A stretch of DNA of 64,000 nucleotides from Gammaproteobacteria bacterium (ex Lamellibrachia satsuma) (GTDB lineage: Bacteria; Pseudomonadota; Gammaproteobacteria; Chromatiales; Chromatiaceae): NCBI GenBank assembly GCA_019623805.1, contig CP053680.1:744001-808000 (forward strand), given 5' to 3'. Of the stretch, positions 1 through 10,561 are shown piece after piece; positions within the stretch are counted from its first letter, which is position 1; the number at the start of each line of letters is the position of its first letter. Both the position numbers and the translations under genes were made by a program. The notes beneath the pieces are model-generated. The model worked only from the letters and a program-made list of their open reading frames with translations, was not told the DNA's origin and did not search any database.

Positions 1-1092
1 CGCTTGTCTGAAAGATTCAGCCAGTGCCTGTAACAGCAGATCAAGCCCAGCGCCGGTCTTGGCAGAGAGCCAAACCCGCAGCACATTGCCTTCGTTATCG
101 CGATCGATGCGAGGCGTTACACTCTCCAACAGATCGATTTTGTTGTATATTTCGATCTGTCGGATCTCATCGGCGCCAATCTGCAGCAATACATCATTCA
201 CTTCGGCCAGACACATATCCCGTTGATGGCTGGCAGCATCCACTACATGGAGCAGCAGTGAAGCCTCCGTCGTCTCCTGCAAAGTGGATTTGAAGGCCGC
301 GACCAGATCGTGGGGCAGGTTACTGATAAACCCCACGGTATCCGCCAGCACAATGGAACCTTCCCCCTTCAGATCCAGTCGCCGCAGCGTCGGGTCGAGG
401 GTGGCGAATAGCTGGTCCGCTGCATAGACACCCGACCCAACCAGGGTGTTGAAGAGGGTGGACTTTCCCGCATTGGTATAACCTACCAGCGAAACCGTGG
501 GAATGTCGGCCCGCGCCCGCCCACGCCTCCCCTGAGCCCGCTGGGATTCCACCCGGGCCAACCGCCGGTTGATCTGGTCGATGCGCTGATTGAGCAATCG
601 CCGATCTGTCTCAAGTTGCGTTTCACCCGGCCCGCGCAGACCGATACCGCCCTTCTGCCGTTCCAGGTGGGTCCAGCCCCGAACCAGTCGTGTTGTGAGA
701 TGCCGTAGCTGGGCCAGCTCGACCTGCAGCTTGCCTTCGAACGAACGGGCGCGTTGGGCAAAGATATCAAGAATCAGACCCGTCCGGTCCACCACACGGC
801 AACCGAACTCCCGCTCAAGATTTCTTTCCTGACTGGGAGAGAGCGTGTGATTGAAGATAACCAACTCTGCGTTGGTCCCCGACACAACATCTTTGATCTC
901 ATCCCCTTTGCCGCGGCCGACAAACAGACGGGGATCCGGGCTGCGCCGACTGCCGGTGATAAATTCCACCGGATCAGCGCCAGCGGAAACGGCCAGTTCA
1001 GTGAACTCGTCAATTTCATCGGGGTCACTTACGCCACCCAGATCGATGTGCACCAGAACGGCACGTTCTCCGGACTTGGGACGTTCAAACAT
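1..1092 (-). CDS. hflX: GTPase HflX, C-terminus cut by window edge
   Basis: HflX is a ribosome-associated GTPase that rescues or splits stalled 70S ribosomes under stress. Translation from the ATG at 1092 gives 364 codons running off the window start, so the C-terminal end is missing. Visible parts are the N-terminal HflX domain with a glycine-rich GRGKGDE segment, the linker GGIGLRGPGETQLETDRR typical of the family, and then the G domain: G1 GYTNAGKST near residue 203, G3 DTVGF, and G4 NKID near residue 317. The start is supported by the family's usual beginning, a short lead into the VHIDLGG strand. It lies downstream of hfq on the same strand, the conserved hfq-hflX order of Gammaproteobacteria. 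Identification is firm. Confidence 0.96.
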   Translation of the reverse strand, partial: MFERPKSGERAVLVHIDLGGVSDPDEIDEFTELAVSAGADPVEFITGSRRSPDPRLFVGRGKGDEIKDVVSGTNAELVIFNHTLSPSQERNLEREFGCRVVDRTGLILDIFAQRARSFEGKLQVELAQLRHLTTRLVRGWTHLERQKGGIGLRGPGETQLETDRRLLNQRIDQINRRLARVESQRAQGRRGRARADIPTVSLVGYTNAGKSTLFNTLVGSGVYAADQLFATLDPTLRRLDLKGEGSIVLADTVGFISNLPHDLVAAFKSTLQETTEASLLLHVVDAASHQRDMCLAEVNDVLLQIGADEIRQIEIYNKIDLLESVTPRIDRDNEGNVLRVWLSAKTGAGLDLLLQALAESFRQA

Positions 1093-1141
1093 AAACGGCG
1101 GATACAGGCCTTACGGTGTGATAAAAGGTCTGAAGGAAGAA

Positions 1142-1181
1142 CCGGGCAATCACCTCAAAACAGCCTGCCCGGCCTTTTTTT
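1142..1181. other. GC-rich inverted repeat with T-run in the hfq-hflX gap
   Basis: The 7-bp arms CCGGGCA (1142-1148) and TGCCCGG (1166-1172) are followed on the plus strand by a run of seven T. Read on the plus strand this resembles an intrinsic terminator, but no plus-strand gene ends here. On the minus strand, the direction of hfq and hflX, the run becomes A residues before the hairpin and only a weak TTCTTCCTT follows it. It could attenuate hfq-hflX read-through, or stop antisense transcription coming from hflX. Confidence 0.5.
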
Positions 1182-1193
1182 GTGTGGAAAAAA

Positions 1194-1469
1194 TCAAAAA
1201 TTACCCGCAGACGACGCCGGCTGATCTACAGGCGTTGTACCGTTCTCGTTGTGCTGGATACGGACGTTCCTCGCAGGAACCACCGTCGAAATGGCATGTT
1301 TGTAGACCATCTGGCTCACACTATTTTTCAGTAGCACGACAAACTGGTCAAACGATTCGATCTGTCCCTGGAGCTTGATGCCATTCACCAGAAAAATGGA
1401 GACCGGTACTCGTTCTTTCCGCAGCGCGTTCAAAAAAGGGTCTTGTAAACTTTGCCCTTTGGACATCAC
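1194..1469 (-). CDS. hfq: RNA-binding protein Hfq
   Basis: Hfq is the hexameric Sm-like RNA chaperone that pairs small RNAs with mRNAs. The 91-residue product opens with the canonical [12 protein letters not shown] segment. It contains the Sm1 motif ([17 protein letters not shown]), the Sm2 motif around YKHAIST (the YKH of the proximal RNA-binding face), and a short disordered acidic/proline tail. Its length is normal for a gammaproteobacterial Hfq. An AAGGAGAACTG ribosome-binding stretch precedes the ATG at 1469 on the minus strand. hflX lies 101 bp downstream, and ppiD, not miaA, is the gene upstream here. Confidence 0.98.
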   Translation of the reverse strand: MMSKGQSLQDPFLNALRKERVPVSIFLVNGIKLQGQIESFDQFVVLLKNSVSQMVYKHAISTVVPARNVRIQHNENGTTPVDQPASSAGNF

Positions 1470-1736
1470 AGTTCTCCTTGTTATCTTTTAATAGTCTTTG
1501 AATAGCCGAAGAGATCAACAATCACCACGGATCATCCCGCTGGTAAAAATAAACACACAAACAGAAACAACCGCTATCCGGACGATACTGTTGTGTGTCC
1601 TCCCGTACAGCGGAATTGTAGCACATTGGGAAACAAGCAAATTCGCCACCGCTGTTTCAGTCCGGATTGTTTCTGTAACGGCTAATCAACCGAAGAATCA
1701 GAACCTCCCCCGATCCGATCCTTTGGGTGGAAAAGC

Positions 1737-3644
1737 CTATTCGCTCTCAGATTGAGTCAAAGTGATTTCCGCCCGTTCTCGCAGATCCTTTACAAGATCC
1801 TCAAAGGACTGTCTTCCGTAAAAATTGCTCAACGTGCGTTTTTCCTGAACGATTCGCTCCTCGTCAAGCGAATCCACTGAACCTTCCACGACTGCAGACA
1901 GGCTAAAGACAGCGAAATCGCCATCACCCAGCCGGGTTACACCCGACACAACCTCCCCCAGTGCAGGTTTAGGCGCACGAAACACCTGAGCCAGCAATTT
2001 CAACGGAACCTCAGTACCACGTCTTTTCACAGCACCGGGTTTCTTAAGCTCAAATTCACCCGCCACGATGTCGATCGTCTCTCCAGCCTTCAATCGTCCG
2101 ACCAGTTTCTCCGCCTCTGCTTTCGCCAGCGCCTCGGCTTGCTCATTGCGGATTGCAGCAATAATCGTTGCCTTAACTTCATCAATCGCCCGATAAGAGG
2201 CCTCTTTGTGATCAAGAACGCGCAGCACCACCGACTGATTCTGATCCAGCTCGATCAGCTCACTATTGTTGTGTTCGTTCAGAACATCCTCGCTGAATGC
2301 AGCACCGAGCAATTTGGGAAAAGCGAATATGCCCGCCCCACCCTCACGACCGATCCAATCACTCTTCTTGATGTCCAGCCCAAGCGTGGTTGACACGGGT
2401 TGCAGACTGCTGGGATCTTCGTAGCTGAGGTCTGCAAGCCGCTCTGCATACTCATAATAGATACGCTCAGCTTCACCCCGTTTATAGGCCTTGGTAACCT
2501 CACCCCTGACTTCTTCAAAAGATTTAACATCACCCGCCTTGATACCGGTGAGTTTAATAAGATGAAAACCGAAGGCACTGCGCACAGGCGCGCTTAACTC
2601 TCCATCCTGCAATGCATAGGTGGCCGCTTCAAAAGCGGGATCCATGATCCCTTTGCCGAAAAAGCCGAGATCGCCGCCATTGGTCGCAGAGCCGGGATCC
2701 TGTGATGCACTCTTCGCCAATTCAGCAAAGTCCTCGCCCTGCTCAGCACGCGCTTTCAACGCTTCGATTTTCTTGCGAGCTGCATCGACTTCGCTCTCAT
2801 CACCAGACGCCCCAACCAAAACCAGGATATGGCTGGCGCGACGCTGTTCTGGACGGCCGTAATTGTCCAGATGATCATCGTAGTAGCCGTGCAAGACTTC
2901 TTCGTCCGCCTCAATCGTCGCACTGAGGGAGTCTGCGTCGAGCAATATATATTCGAGCTTTACCTGCTCAGGGACGCGATAGCTCTCCTGATGATTTTTG
3001 TAGTAAGCCTGAACAGATTCATCGGAGATAGTTTCATCCGAGGCAAATTTCGTCCTGGGCACCGCAAAAAAGGCAAATTCGCGCGCCTGATCCTGCAAAC
3101 GAATCTTCTCTTTAAGTTCGAAGTCAGTAACAAATGCGGTGCCGTTGACCGCTTGTGATAACTGCTCCGAAAGCAGAATGCGACGGATTCGCTCTTCAAA
3201 TCCCGCTGCGCTGGTACCCTGCAGTCTCACAGACCGCTCGAAGGTCTCCTGGTCAAAACGGCCGTTCTTCTGGAACGTGGGTATGCCGAGAATCGCCGAA
3301 CTTACCAGCTGATCACCCGCACGAAGCCCCATATCGTAGGATGCCTGCAGGATGACCTCGCTACGGATCATGTCCTGCAGTACTTCCTTGCGCATACGTT
3401 CGTCATCGAACAGTTCCGGGCGGTAGGAGGCGCCAAGGCGTTTGCGTAAATCCTGGCGGAAATTTTCGTAACGGCTATTGAGTTCACGCTCGGTGATCTC
3501 CGCTCCGTTGACGCTTGCCACTACCGGCTCGGCGCCGACACCCAGATACTCCTGGATACCCCAAAGAGCGAAAGGAATACTAATAAGAATGACTATGCCC
3601 CAGGCAAACCAGCCCTGAGCCTTATCCCTAATTGCCTGTAACAT
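1737..3644 (-). CDS. ppiD: Periplasmic folding factor PpiD (SurA-like, parvulin domain)
   Basis: PpiD is an inner-membrane-anchored periplasmic chaperone that acts near the Sec translocon on newly exported proteins. The 635-residue product has a short cytoplasmic start (MLQAIRDKAQGW), one membrane anchor at about residues 13-32, a SurA-like N-terminal region, a parvulin PPIase domain (about 265-360, with ASHILV, GGDLGFFGKG and FGFHLIKL motifs) and a C-terminal helical region. Length and layout match the family. It follows the tRNA pair and its terminator, so it probably has its own promoter between 3645 and 3680. Downstream is a 267-bp gap before hfq with no recognisable gene. Confidence 0.95.
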   Translation of the reverse strand: MLQAIRDKAQGWFAWGIVILISIPFALWGIQEYLGVGAEPVVASVNGAEITERELNSRYENFRQDLRKRLGASYRPELFDDERMRKEVLQDMIRSEVILQASYDMGLRAGDQLVSSAILGIPTFQKNGRFDQETFERSVRLQGTSAAGFEERIRRILLSEQLSQAVNGTAFVTDFELKEKIRLQDQAREFAFFAVPRTKFASDETISDESVQAYYKNHQESYRVPEQVKLEYILLDADSLSATIEADEEVLHGYYDDHLDNYGRPEQRRASHILVLVGASGDESEVDAARKKIEALKARAEQGEDFAELAKSASQDPGSATNGGDLGFFGKGIMDPAFEAATYALQDGELSAPVRSAFGFHLIKLTGIKAGDVKSFEEVRGEVTKAYKRGEAERIYYEYAERLADLSYEDPSSLQPVSTTLGLDIKKSDWIGREGGAGIFAFPKLLGAAFSEDVLNEHNNSELIELDQNQSVVLRVLDHKEASYRAIDEVKATIIAAIRNEQAEALAKAEAEKLVGRLKAGETIDIVAGEFELKKPGAVKRRGTEVPLKLLAQVFRAPKPALGEVVSGVTRLGDGDFAVFSLSAVVEGSVDSLDEERIVQEKRTLSNFYGRQSFEDLVKDLRERAEITLTQSESE

Positions 3645-3675
3645 ATCGGCTTATCGTTGAATGCTAAAGTGGATA

Positions 3676-3703
3676 CAAAAACGGGGTATCAGATGATACC
3701 CCG
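3676..3703 (-). terminator. Intrinsic terminator after tRNA-Asp
   Basis: Perfect 10-bp arms CGGGGTATCA (3682-3691) and TGATACCCCG (3694-3703) are followed on the minus strand by a run of five T (3677-3681). It lies just past the 3' end of tRNA-Asp and before ppiD, so it most likely ends the tRNA transcript. Confidence 0.8.
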
Positions 3704-3718
3704 CGTTTGCTTCGATAT

Positions 3719-3795
3719 TGGCGGAGCGGACGGGACTCGAACCCGCGACCCCCGGCGTGACAGGCCGGTATTCTAACCAACTGAACTACCGCTCC
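3719..3795 (-). tRNA. tRNA-Asp (anticodon GUC)
   Basis: A 77-nt cloverleaf with encoded CCA (3719-3721). The acceptor stem begins GGAGCGG, the D-loop contains AGTTGG, the anticodon loop is CTGTCAC (GUC), and the T-arm contains the GGTTCGAGTCC consensus. It is paired with tRNA-Val immediately upstream, and both sit between hupB and ppiD. Confidence 0.97.
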
Positions 3796-3800
3796 AGATA

Positions 3801-3876
3801 TGGTGGGTGCTGAGGGGATCGAACCCCCGACCCTCGCCTTGTAAGGGCGATGCTCTCCCAGCTGAGCTAAGCACCC
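3801..3876 (-). tRNA. tRNA-Val (anticodon UAC)
   Basis: A 76-nt cloverleaf with encoded CCA (3801-3803). The acceptor is GGGTGCT paired with AGCACCC, the anticodon stem is TCGCC/GGCGA, the loop CTTACAA gives anticodon UAC, and the T-arm has GGTTCGATCCC. Only 5 bp separate it from tRNA-Asp, so the two are probably processed from one transcript. Confidence 0.97.
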
Positions 3877-3889
3877 CAATGAAGGCGCG

Positions 3890-4162
3890 CTAGTTTACGG
3901 CATCCTTCAACGCTTTACCAGCCTTGAACGAAGGAATGTTGGATGCCTTGATTTGAATGGTCTCACCGGTCTGTGGGTTACGGCCCTGACGAGCAGCGCG
4001 TGCCTTAACAGAGAAGGTACCAAACCCAATCAGAGAGACCTGATCACCACTTTTCATTGCTCCGGCAATGGCATCAACCATGCCATCCAACGCACGACCT
4101 GCCGCTGCTTTGGAAATGTCAGCGGCATCCGCCATGGCGTCTATCAATTCGGCCTTGTTCAT
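3890..4162 (-). CDS. hupB: DNA-binding protein HU-beta
   Basis: HU is a dimeric nucleoid protein that bends DNA. The 90-residue product starts [11 protein letters not shown] and carries the DNA-binding arm signature [21 protein letters not shown] at about residues 46-66, then a C-terminal [12 protein letters not shown] helix. Length is exactly that of the HU/IHF family; the PQTGE arm and start favour HU-beta over IHF. It lies directly downstream of lon, as in many Gammaproteobacteria, and upstream of the two tRNAs. Confidence 0.97.
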   Translation of the reverse strand: MNKAELIDAMADAADISKAAAGRALDGMVDAIAGAMKSGDQVSLIGFGTFSVKARAARQGRNPQTGETIQIKASNIPSFKAGKALKDAVN

Positions 4163-4331
4163 AAATCGTTTCCCCTTTGGCTGACTCCGGATTACACCGT
4201 CGTCGAAAAATATCTGTTATGACTCCTTACCTGGAGCATGCAATCGCCGGGATTTTATACCGGCTGCCCATTGGCCTGTCAAGCAACAGGAACCGCTTTG
4301 TAACCACGGTTCCCGCTTAATTTGACCAAGT

Positions 4332-6776
4332 TTAGTGTTTTGTCAGGTCGGCGCCCTTTTTTTGCACATTTTCATCGTTGACCGCACCCTTCCCGGCCAC
4401 GGGCGCCTCCTCTCGATTCAGAGGCTTGGGCATCTCTGTCAACGCTATCTGCAGCACCTCATCGATCCAGCGAACCGGCTTGATCTCAAGATTCTGTTTA
4501 ATATTTTTTGGCATCTCCACCAGATCCCGCTCATTCTCTTCCGGAATAATCACAGTGGTGATACCGCCACGAAGCGCAGCCAGCAGCTTTTCCTTCAAAC
4601 CGCCGATGGGTAGCACTTCCCCCCGCAGAGTGATCTCGCCGGTCATCGCCACATCGGCTCGCACCGGAATCCGGGTCAATGCGGACACCAGCGAGGTGCA
4701 CATCCCAACACCCGCACTGGGGCCATCCTTTGGCGTCGCCCCTTCCGGAACGTGGATATGCACGTCATACTTCTGGTGAAACTCAGGCTCAAGTCCCAGG
4801 CCATCTGCCCGGCTGCGAACAACCGTCATAGCCGCCTGTATCGACTCCTGCATCACATCGCCCAGCTGTCCGGTGTGGCTGAGCCGTCCCTTGCCGGGCA
4901 TCAGCGCAGCCTCAAGTTGCAGTAGCTCACCGCCCACTTCCGTCCAGGCAAGCCCTGTAACCTGACCAATTTCATCGTGTTCATCCTTGCGTCCATAGCG
5001 AAAACGCTGGACACCGAGATACTGCTCCAACCGTTTAGGTGTGACTGTGATCTTGCCTTTAGGCTTCTTCAGGAGAATCTCCTTCACCACCTTGCGGCAG
5101 ATCTTGGCAATCTCGCGCTCCAGGTTACGTACGCCTGCCTCACGGGTGTAGTAACGCACGATGTCGCGAATGGCGCTCTCCCGAATCACAACCTCATCAG
5201 GTTTGAGGCCATTGTTCTCCATCTGTTTACCGACCAGATATCGTTCGGCGATATTGACTTTCTCATCTTCGGTATAACCAGAGAGACGAATCACTTCCAT
5301 TCTGTCCAACAGCGCCGCCGGGATGTTCAGGGTATTGGCTGTTGCCACGAACATCACTTCGGAGAGATCGAAATCGACTTCGAGATAGTGGTCATTGAAG
5401 GTATGATTCTGCTCAGGGTCCAGCACCTCAAGCAACGCAGATGCAGGATCACCACGAAAATCCTGCGCCATCTTGTCGATCTCATCGAGCAGAAAGAGAG
5501 GGTTTCTGGCTTTCACTTTGCTCAGATTGTTGATGATCTTGCCCGGCAAGGCACCGATATAGGTGCGGCGATGGCCACGAATTTCTGCTTCATCCCGCAC
5601 ACCACCCAAGGCCATACGGGTAAACTTTCGATTGGTGGCGCGGGCGATGGACTGTCCCAGCGACGTCTTGCCTACACCGGGAGGGCCAACCAGGCACAAG
5701 ATCGGCCCTTTCAATTTGCGTACACGCTGCTGTACCGCCAGGTACTCCAGGATGCGCTCCTTGACCTTTTCCAATCCGTAGTGATCCTCATCCAATACAC
5801 TCTCGGCTGAGTCGATATCGTTACGAATCTTGGAACGTTTTTTCCAGGGCAGCCCCACCAGGGTATCGATGTAGTTGCGAACCACGGTGGCTTCCGCCGA
5901 CATGGGTGACATCAGCTTGAGTTTGTTCAATTCGGCCTGGGCCTTAGCCTTAGCCTCTTTGGTCATACCTACCGATTCGATCTTTTTGGCGAGATCCTCG
6001 ATCTCGTTAGGCGCCTCGTCCAGATCCCCCAACTCTTTCTGGATTGCCTTCATCTGTTCATTCAGATAGTACTCGCGCTGGTTCTTCTCCATCTGGCGCT
6101 TGACGCGGCCACGGATACGCTTTTCCATCTGCAGGATATCGTTCTCACCCTCCATCAGGCCCATCAGATGTTCCAGGCGCACACGCACGTCCGCCATCTC
6201 CAGGACCTGCTGCTTCTCTTCCAGCTTCAATGACATATGGGCCGCAATCGTATCCGCCAGGCGACTGGGGTCATCGATGCTGGTCAGGGAGGTCAACACC
6301 TCCGGCGGCACCTTTTTATTGAGCTTCACATATTGATCGAAAAGACTGGTGGCCGATCGCATCAGCACCTCGGTCTCCCGAACATCCAGTTCCAGTGCGT
6401 CTCCAAGGGTCTCAAGTTCGGCGGTGAAATACGCTTCGGTATCGACAAACCGGGTGATCCCTGCTCGCTCTCCCCCTTCGACCAGAACCTTAACCGTACC
6501 GTCGGGAAGTTTAAGCAGTTGCAGGATATTCGCCAGGGTTCCAATACCGTACATGTCGTCGATACCGGGATCGTCCACATCGGCGCTCTTCTGGGCAGCC
6601 AGCAAAATCTGCTTGTTACTGGCCATGGCGGCATCCAGCGCCTGGATCGATTTATCACGCCCCACAAAGAGCGGGATCACCATGTGAGGGTAAACAACCA
6701 CATCCCGCAGCGGCAGGACGGGGACACTATTCATAGGATCTTCGATCATTGCTGAACTCTTCTGTTCTTGACCCAT
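4332..6776 (-). CDS. lon: ATP-dependent protease Lon
   Basis: Lon is the hexameric AAA+ serine protease that removes misfolded and regulatory proteins from the cytoplasm. The 814-residue product has the N-terminal substrate-binding domain ([15 protein letters not shown]), a coiled-coil region, the AAA+ module with Walker [10 protein letters not shown] and Walker [10 protein letters not shown], and the C-terminal protease domain with the catalytic serine in [10 protein letters not shown] (Ser687) and its lysine partner in [10 protein letters not shown]. The last 30 or so residues are a low-complexity extension. It stands between clpX and hupB, the usual clpP-clpX-lon-hupB order. No convincing heat-shock promoter was identified upstream. 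Confidence 0.98.
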   Translation of the reverse strand: MGQEQKSSAMIEDPMNSVPVLPLRDVVVYPHMVIPLFVGRDKSIQALDAAMASNKQILLAAQKSADVDDPGIDDMYGIGTLANILQLLKLPDGTVKVLVEGGERAGITRFVDTEAYFTAELETLGDALELDVRETEVLMRSATSLFDQYVKLNKKVPPEVLTSLTSIDDPSRLADTIAAHMSLKLEEKQQVLEMADVRVRLEHLMGLMEGENDILQMEKRIRGRVKRQMEKNQREYYLNEQMKAIQKELGDLDEAPNEIEDLAKKIESVGMTKEAKAKAQAELNKLKLMSPMSAEATVVRNYIDTLVGLPWKKRSKIRNDIDSAESVLDEDHYGLEKVKERILEYLAVQQRVRKLKGPILCLVGPPGVGKTSLGQSIARATNRKFTRMALGGVRDEAEIRGHRRTYIGALPGKIINNLSKVKARNPLFLLDEIDKMAQDFRGDPASALLEVLDPEQNHTFNDHYLEVDFDLSEVMFVATANTLNIPAALLDRMEVIRLSGYTEDEKVNIAERYLVGKQMENNGLKPDEVVIRESAIRDIVRYYTREAGVRNLEREIAKICRKVVKEILLKKPKGKITVTPKRLEQYLGVQRFRYGRKDEHDEIGQVTGLAWTEVGGELLQLEAALMPGKGRLSHTGQLGDVMQESIQAAMTVVRSRADGLGLEPEFHQKYDVHIHVPEGATPKDGPSAGVGMCTSLVSALTRIPVRADVAMTGEITLRGEVLPIGGLKEKLLAALRGGITTVIIPEENERDLVEMPKNIKQNLEIKPVRWIDEVLQIALTEMPKPLNREEAPVAGKGAVNDENVQKKGADLTKH

Positions 6777-7007
6777 AACGGCTCTAATCCTCTACGACCA
6801 ATGAAAAACAAAGGGCCGTTTGGTTAAGTATTGGTATAAATCTGGAGTGAAGCAACAACGGCTCACCCTTAATATAAATAGGCACTCCCGCCTTGATTTT
6901 TATATTCCTGCTACACAAATAGCAAATGATTACATCTAAAATACAGGGAGATCAGTCGGCTGACCAGACCAGGGTTTTCCCGGTGCATGTTCAGGAGGGT
7001 TGGGGCT

Positions 7008-7036
7008 GCCGGGCAGAACTTCAAGGTCTGCCCGGC
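7008..7036. repeat. Perfect 10-bp hairpin downstream of clpX
   Basis: The arms GCCGGGCAGA (7008-7017) and TCTGCCCGGC (7027-7036) are perfect, with a 9-nt loop. Read in the direction of clpX, the T-run (six T) comes before the hairpin and not after it, so this is not a textbook intrinsic terminator. It may protect the 3' end of the clpX message or be a small REP-like element. The rest of the clpX-lon gap shows no gene. Confidence 0.6.
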
Positions 7037-7051
7037 AAAAAATGAGGCATC

Positions 7052-8332
7052 TCAGTCAGAAGAGGCGGCGATCTGTTGCTGCTCTCCACTCTCGTAGAGC
7101 ATCAGGGGCTCGGACTCACCGGTTATCACTGACTCATCCACCACGACCTTGGTCACTTCATCCATGGAGGGCAGATCGTACATGGTGTCGAGCAATACCT
7201 GCTCGAGGATGGTGCGCAATCCCCGGGCACCGGTCTTGCGCTCCATCGCCTTGCGGGCGATGGCAGCCAGGGCATCCTCCCGAATCTCGAGTTCACAGCC
7301 CTCCATTTCGAACAGCCTGCTGTACTGTTTGGTCAAGGCATTCTTGGGCTCGGTGAGAATCCTTACCAGTGATCCTTCATCCAGTTCCTGGAGTGTGGCA
7401 ACCACCGGCAACCGTCCCACAAACTCGGGAATCAAGCCATATTTGATCAGGTCCTCCGGTTCCACATCAACGATGATTTCACCAATCGAGCGACTCTCAT
7501 CCTTGCTGCGCACCTCGGCTGAAAAGCCAATACCGCCTTTTTCGGAGCGATCCTTGATCACCTTCTCCAGGCCGGAAAATGCACCGCCGACGATAAACAG
7601 AATATTGGACGTGTCGACCTGCAGAAACTCCTGCTGGGGATGCTTGCGCCCACCCTGAGGTGGCACCGAGGCAACAGTACCCTCAATCAACTTCAACAAC
7701 GCCTGCTGCACACCTTCGCCGGAGACATCGCGGGTAATCGAAGGGTTGTCCGATTTGCGTGAGATCTTGTCGATTTCATCGATATAGACAATGCCTGTCT
7801 GGGCCTTATCCACATCGTAATCGCATTTCTGCAGCAGTTTCTGGATGATATTTTCGACATCCTCACCCACATAACCCGCCTCTGTCAGCGTGGTTGCATC
7901 TGCGATGGTAAAGGGAACATTCAGCAGTCGGGCCAAGGTCTCGGCCAGCAACGTCTTGCCGGAGCCGGTTGGACCGATCAGCAGGATATTGGACTTGGCC
8001 AACTCGATGTCGCTGTCCTTACCGATAGACTCCAACCGCTTGTAGTGGTTGTAAACCGCCACAGCGAGGACCTTTTTGGCGCGGCGCTGCCCAATCACAT
8101 ATTGATTGAGGGTTTCATTGATCTCATGAGGTTTCGGCAGCTTGTCAGAGGTTTTTTCGCCAACCTCCTGCATCTCCTCACGGATAATGTCGTTGCAGAG
8201 GTCCACGCACTCATCGCAGATGAAGACCGAAGGACCTGCTATCAACTTCCGTACTTCATGCTGACTTTTGCCGCAAAATGAACAATACAGCAGCTTGCCG
8301 TCGTCATTTTTGCCGTTATTGTCACCACTCAT
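7052..8332 (-). CDS. clpX: ATP-dependent unfoldase ClpX
   Basis: ClpX is the hexameric AAA+ unfoldase that feeds substrates to ClpP. The 426-residue product begins with the treble-clef zinc-binding domain (CSFCGKS and CDECVDLC, about residues 18-42), followed by the AAA+ core with Walker A GPTGSGKT, Walker B YIDEIDKI, the pore loop region GYVGED, and the ClpP-docking loop with an IGF motif (GGIGFSAE). Length is normal for ClpX. It follows clpP by a 175-bp gap on the same strand, long enough for its own promoter. Confidence 0.98.
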   Translation of the reverse strand: MSGDNNGKNDDGKLLYCSFCGKSQHEVRKLIAGPSVFICDECVDLCNDIIREEMQEVGEKTSDKLPKPHEINETLNQYVIGQRRAKKVLAVAVYNHYKRLESIGKDSDIELAKSNILLIGPTGSGKTLLAETLARLLNVPFTIADATTLTEAGYVGEDVENIIQKLLQKCDYDVDKAQTGIVYIDEIDKISRKSDNPSITRDVSGEGVQQALLKLIEGTVASVPPQGGRKHPQQEFLQVDTSNILFIVGGAFSGLEKVIKDRSEKGGIGFSAEVRSKDESRSIGEIIVDVEPEDLIKYGLIPEFVGRLPVVATLQELDEGSLVRILTEPKNALTKQYSRLFEMEGCELEIREDALAAIARKAMERKTGARGLRTILEQVLLDTMYDLPSMDEVTKVVVDESVITGESEPLMLYESGEQQQIAASSD

Positions 8333-8507
8333 ATCACTCTATCTCCTGCGAGGACACCCTGCTTTGCATTCAAAGCGAGTCATTCCAATCTTATCCTACT
8401 GCACCCTTTTAACAAGCCCCCGGATCTTGTAACAGGGCTAGTCAGGTATGTCAGCCTTTATCTATTCAACTTGGCATCGAGGTCCGGTTTTCAAGCCATC
8501 CAGCCGG

Positions 8508-9161
8508 TCAATCGTCACTCTTCTCTGCTGCCTGTCCGGAACGATTCTCCAGCACACGATCGATCAACCCATAGGCAACCGCATCCTCACCGCCCATGAA
8601 ATTGTCCCGCTCCGTATCTTCGCCAATCCTCTTCAACGGCTGCCCAGTGTGATCGGCCATGATGGTGTTCAGCCGTTCGCGCAGCAGCAGGATCTCTTTG
8701 GCGTGGATCTCGATATCCGTAGCCTGCCCCTGGAAACCACCCAGCGGCTGATGAATCATCATGCGCGAATTGGACAGACAGTGACGTTTGCCTTTAGCGC
8801 CGCCCGTCAACAGCAGCGCACCCATACTGGCGGCCTGGCCAATACACATGGTGCTCACGTCCGGCTTGATAAACTGCATAGTGTCGTAGATCGACAGTCC
8901 CGCTGTCACCGAACCGCCCGGTGAATTGATGTAGAGGTGAATATCCTTGTCGGGATTCTCCGATTCCAGAAAGAGTAACTGAGCCACTACCAGGTTGGCC
9001 ATGTGGTCTTCGACAGGCCCCACCAGAAAGATCACCCGCTCCTTGAGAAGCCTGGAGTAGATATCGTACGAACGCTCACCGCGCGCTGTCTGTTCGACAA
9101 CGATCGGCACCAACCCCAGATTCTGCGTTTCAAGACCACCCATGTGGTGTGTATCGGTCAT
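8508..9161 (-). CDS. clpP: ATP-dependent Clp protease proteolytic subunit
   Basis: ClpP forms the double-heptameric serine protease chamber served by ClpX (and ClpA). The 217-residue product has the catalytic serine in [11 protein letters not shown] (Ser112) and the histidine in MMIHQPLGG, about 25 residues later, the usual spacing. The N-terminal 15 or so residues ([15 protein letters not shown]) look like the cleaved propeptide. Its position between tig and clpX is the conserved gammaproteobacterial order. Confidence 0.98.
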   Translation of the reverse strand: MTDTHHMGGLETQNLGLVPIVVEQTARGERSYDIYSRLLKERVIFLVGPVEDHMANLVVAQLLFLESENPDKDIHLYINSPGGSVTAGLSIYDTMQFIKPDVSTMCIGQAASMGALLLTGGAKGKRHCLSNSRMMIHQPLGGFQGQATDIEIHAKEILLLRERLNTIMADHTGQPLKRIGEDTERDNFMGGEDAVAYGLIDRVLENRSGQAAEKSDD

Positions 9162-9268
9162 ATCACCTGATTCCTTTAGCCCTATCGGAAAATCTTAGCT
9201 TACTTGTCAACCCAGCCGAATTACTCCAACCACCCAATTCCGGTGGCGGAACAACCCCACTTTTCGCC

Positions 9269-10561
9269 TCAGCCCTCGTCGGTCAGGGCGGAAAACGAGG
9301 TATTTTCATCTTCGACCTGGGCATTTTCCAGCACCCAGTCAACAACCTGATCCTCCAGCACCACATTCTGCACTGCGGCCAACTGCTCGTGGTTGCCATA
9401 GTAGTGCTCGACTACCTCTTCAGGCTTTTCATAGCTGGCCGCATACTCCTCAATGGTCGTGCGAACACGATCGGCGTCCAGTTGTATCTCATTCTGCTTG
9501 ATGATCTCTGCAATCAGCAGCCCCAGGATCACCCGCCGTTTCGCCTGCTCTTCGAACATCTCACGGGGCAGCTCCATGGAGGAACCCGGCACACCGGTGG
9601 ACATGCGGTTGCGGGTCTGTTCCTGCAACGCGGTTATCTCCTCGTCGACCAGCGCACCCGGCACTTCGGTGCTATTGCTTTCCACCAGCAGATCCATGGC
9701 CTGACTCTTGATCCTGGCCTTGATGCGCTGTTCAAGTTCGCGCTCCATATTCTCCCGAATATCGCCCTTCAACTTCTCGACGCCCTCCAGAGCACCGAAC
9801 TCCTTGGCAAAATCATCATTCACCTCAGGCAGCTCAGATTCAGCCACCTCATTGATCTCTACCCCGAAGGTTACCGGTTTTCCTGCCAGCTCTTCCACCC
9901 GGTAATCTTCAGGGAATTGGAGCTCCAGGGTGAGGCTGCCGCCCTTTTCCGCACCGACAAGACCACTCTCGAAGCCATCGATCATGGAGTTGGAACCCAG
10001 TACCAGAGGCACATCGTCAGCACTGCCGCCTTCGAAGGCCTCTCCGTCCATGATGCCCTTGAAGTTGATCTTTACCTGATCGCCATCAGCGGCAGCACGT
10101 TCGACCGGATTCCAGGTGATACGCTGGCCCCGCAGTTTTTCGATCATCTCATCCACGTCGCTGTCGACCACGTCCGCAACCGGCCGCTTGAGGGTACCCT
10201 CTACCTTCGGCGAGTCGATCACCGGCATGATTTCCAGCGTTGCGACGTAGGAGAAGAGACTCTCATCATCGGAGGTTTTCGGTTCGATCTTGGGCTGACC
10301 GGCAGGGTGCAGGCCCTCCTGGAGGATCGCTTCCCTGTAACTGGTCTCGATCAGTTCACCATACACTTCCTGCAGTACGTGACCGCCGTACTGGCGACGC
10401 AGCATACCCATCGGCACCTTACCTGGACGAAAACCATCCACTTTGGCAGTCCGGCCGATCTGTTTCAGGCGCTTGGTCACCTCCTGTTCAACCTGTTCAG
10501 CAGGCAGTTCCACGGTTACTCTCCGCTCGAAACCTTCACCCGATTCAACCGAAACTTGCAT
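9269..10561 (-). CDS. tig: Trigger factor
   Basis: Trigger factor is the ribosome-bound chaperone and prolyl isomerase that meets nascent chains at the exit tunnel. The 430-residue product has the ribosome-binding N-domain with the GFRPGKVPMG signature at about residues 43-52, a central FKBP-type PPIase domain (about 150-245), and a long helical C-domain. Length matches the E. coli protein closely. It is the first gene of the tig-clpP-clpX-lon series on the minus strand, and tRNA-Leu lies upstream of it. Confidence 0.97.
   Translation of the reverse strand: MQVSVESGEGFERRVTVELPAEQVEQEVTKRLKQIGRTAKVDGFRPGKVPMGMLRRQYGGHVLQEVYGELIETSYREAILQEGLHPAGQPKIEPKTSDDESLFSYVATLEIMPVIDSPKVEGTLKRPVADVVDSDVDEMIEKLRGQRITWNPVERAAADGDQVKINFKGIMDGEAFEGGSADDVPLVLGSNSMIDGFESGLVGAEKGGSLTLELQFPEDYRVEELAGKPVTFGVEINEVAESELPEVNDDFAKEFGALEGVEKLKGDIRENMERELEQRIKARIKSQAMDLLVESNSTEVPGALVDEEITALQEQTRNRMSTGVPGSSMELPREMFEEQAKRRVILGLLIAEIIKQNEIQLDADRVRTTIEEYAASYEKPEEVVEHYYGNHEQLAAVQNVVLEDQVVDWVLENAQVEDENTSFSALTDEG

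Noticed and set aside
3664..3879. 71-codon frame over the tRNA pair
   Set aside because: It is a translation of the tRNA-Val and tRNA-Asp genes and their terminator, not a protein gene.
4977..5810. 277-codon plus-strand frame inside lon
   Set aside because: It lies antisense to intact lon motifs and resembles no family; such long shadows are expected in GC-rich coding sequence.
6777..6960. Heat-shock (sigma-32) promoter before lon
   Set aside because: No pair of CTTGAAA-like and CCCCAT-like boxes at the right spacing was found; only weak sigma-70-like hexamers.
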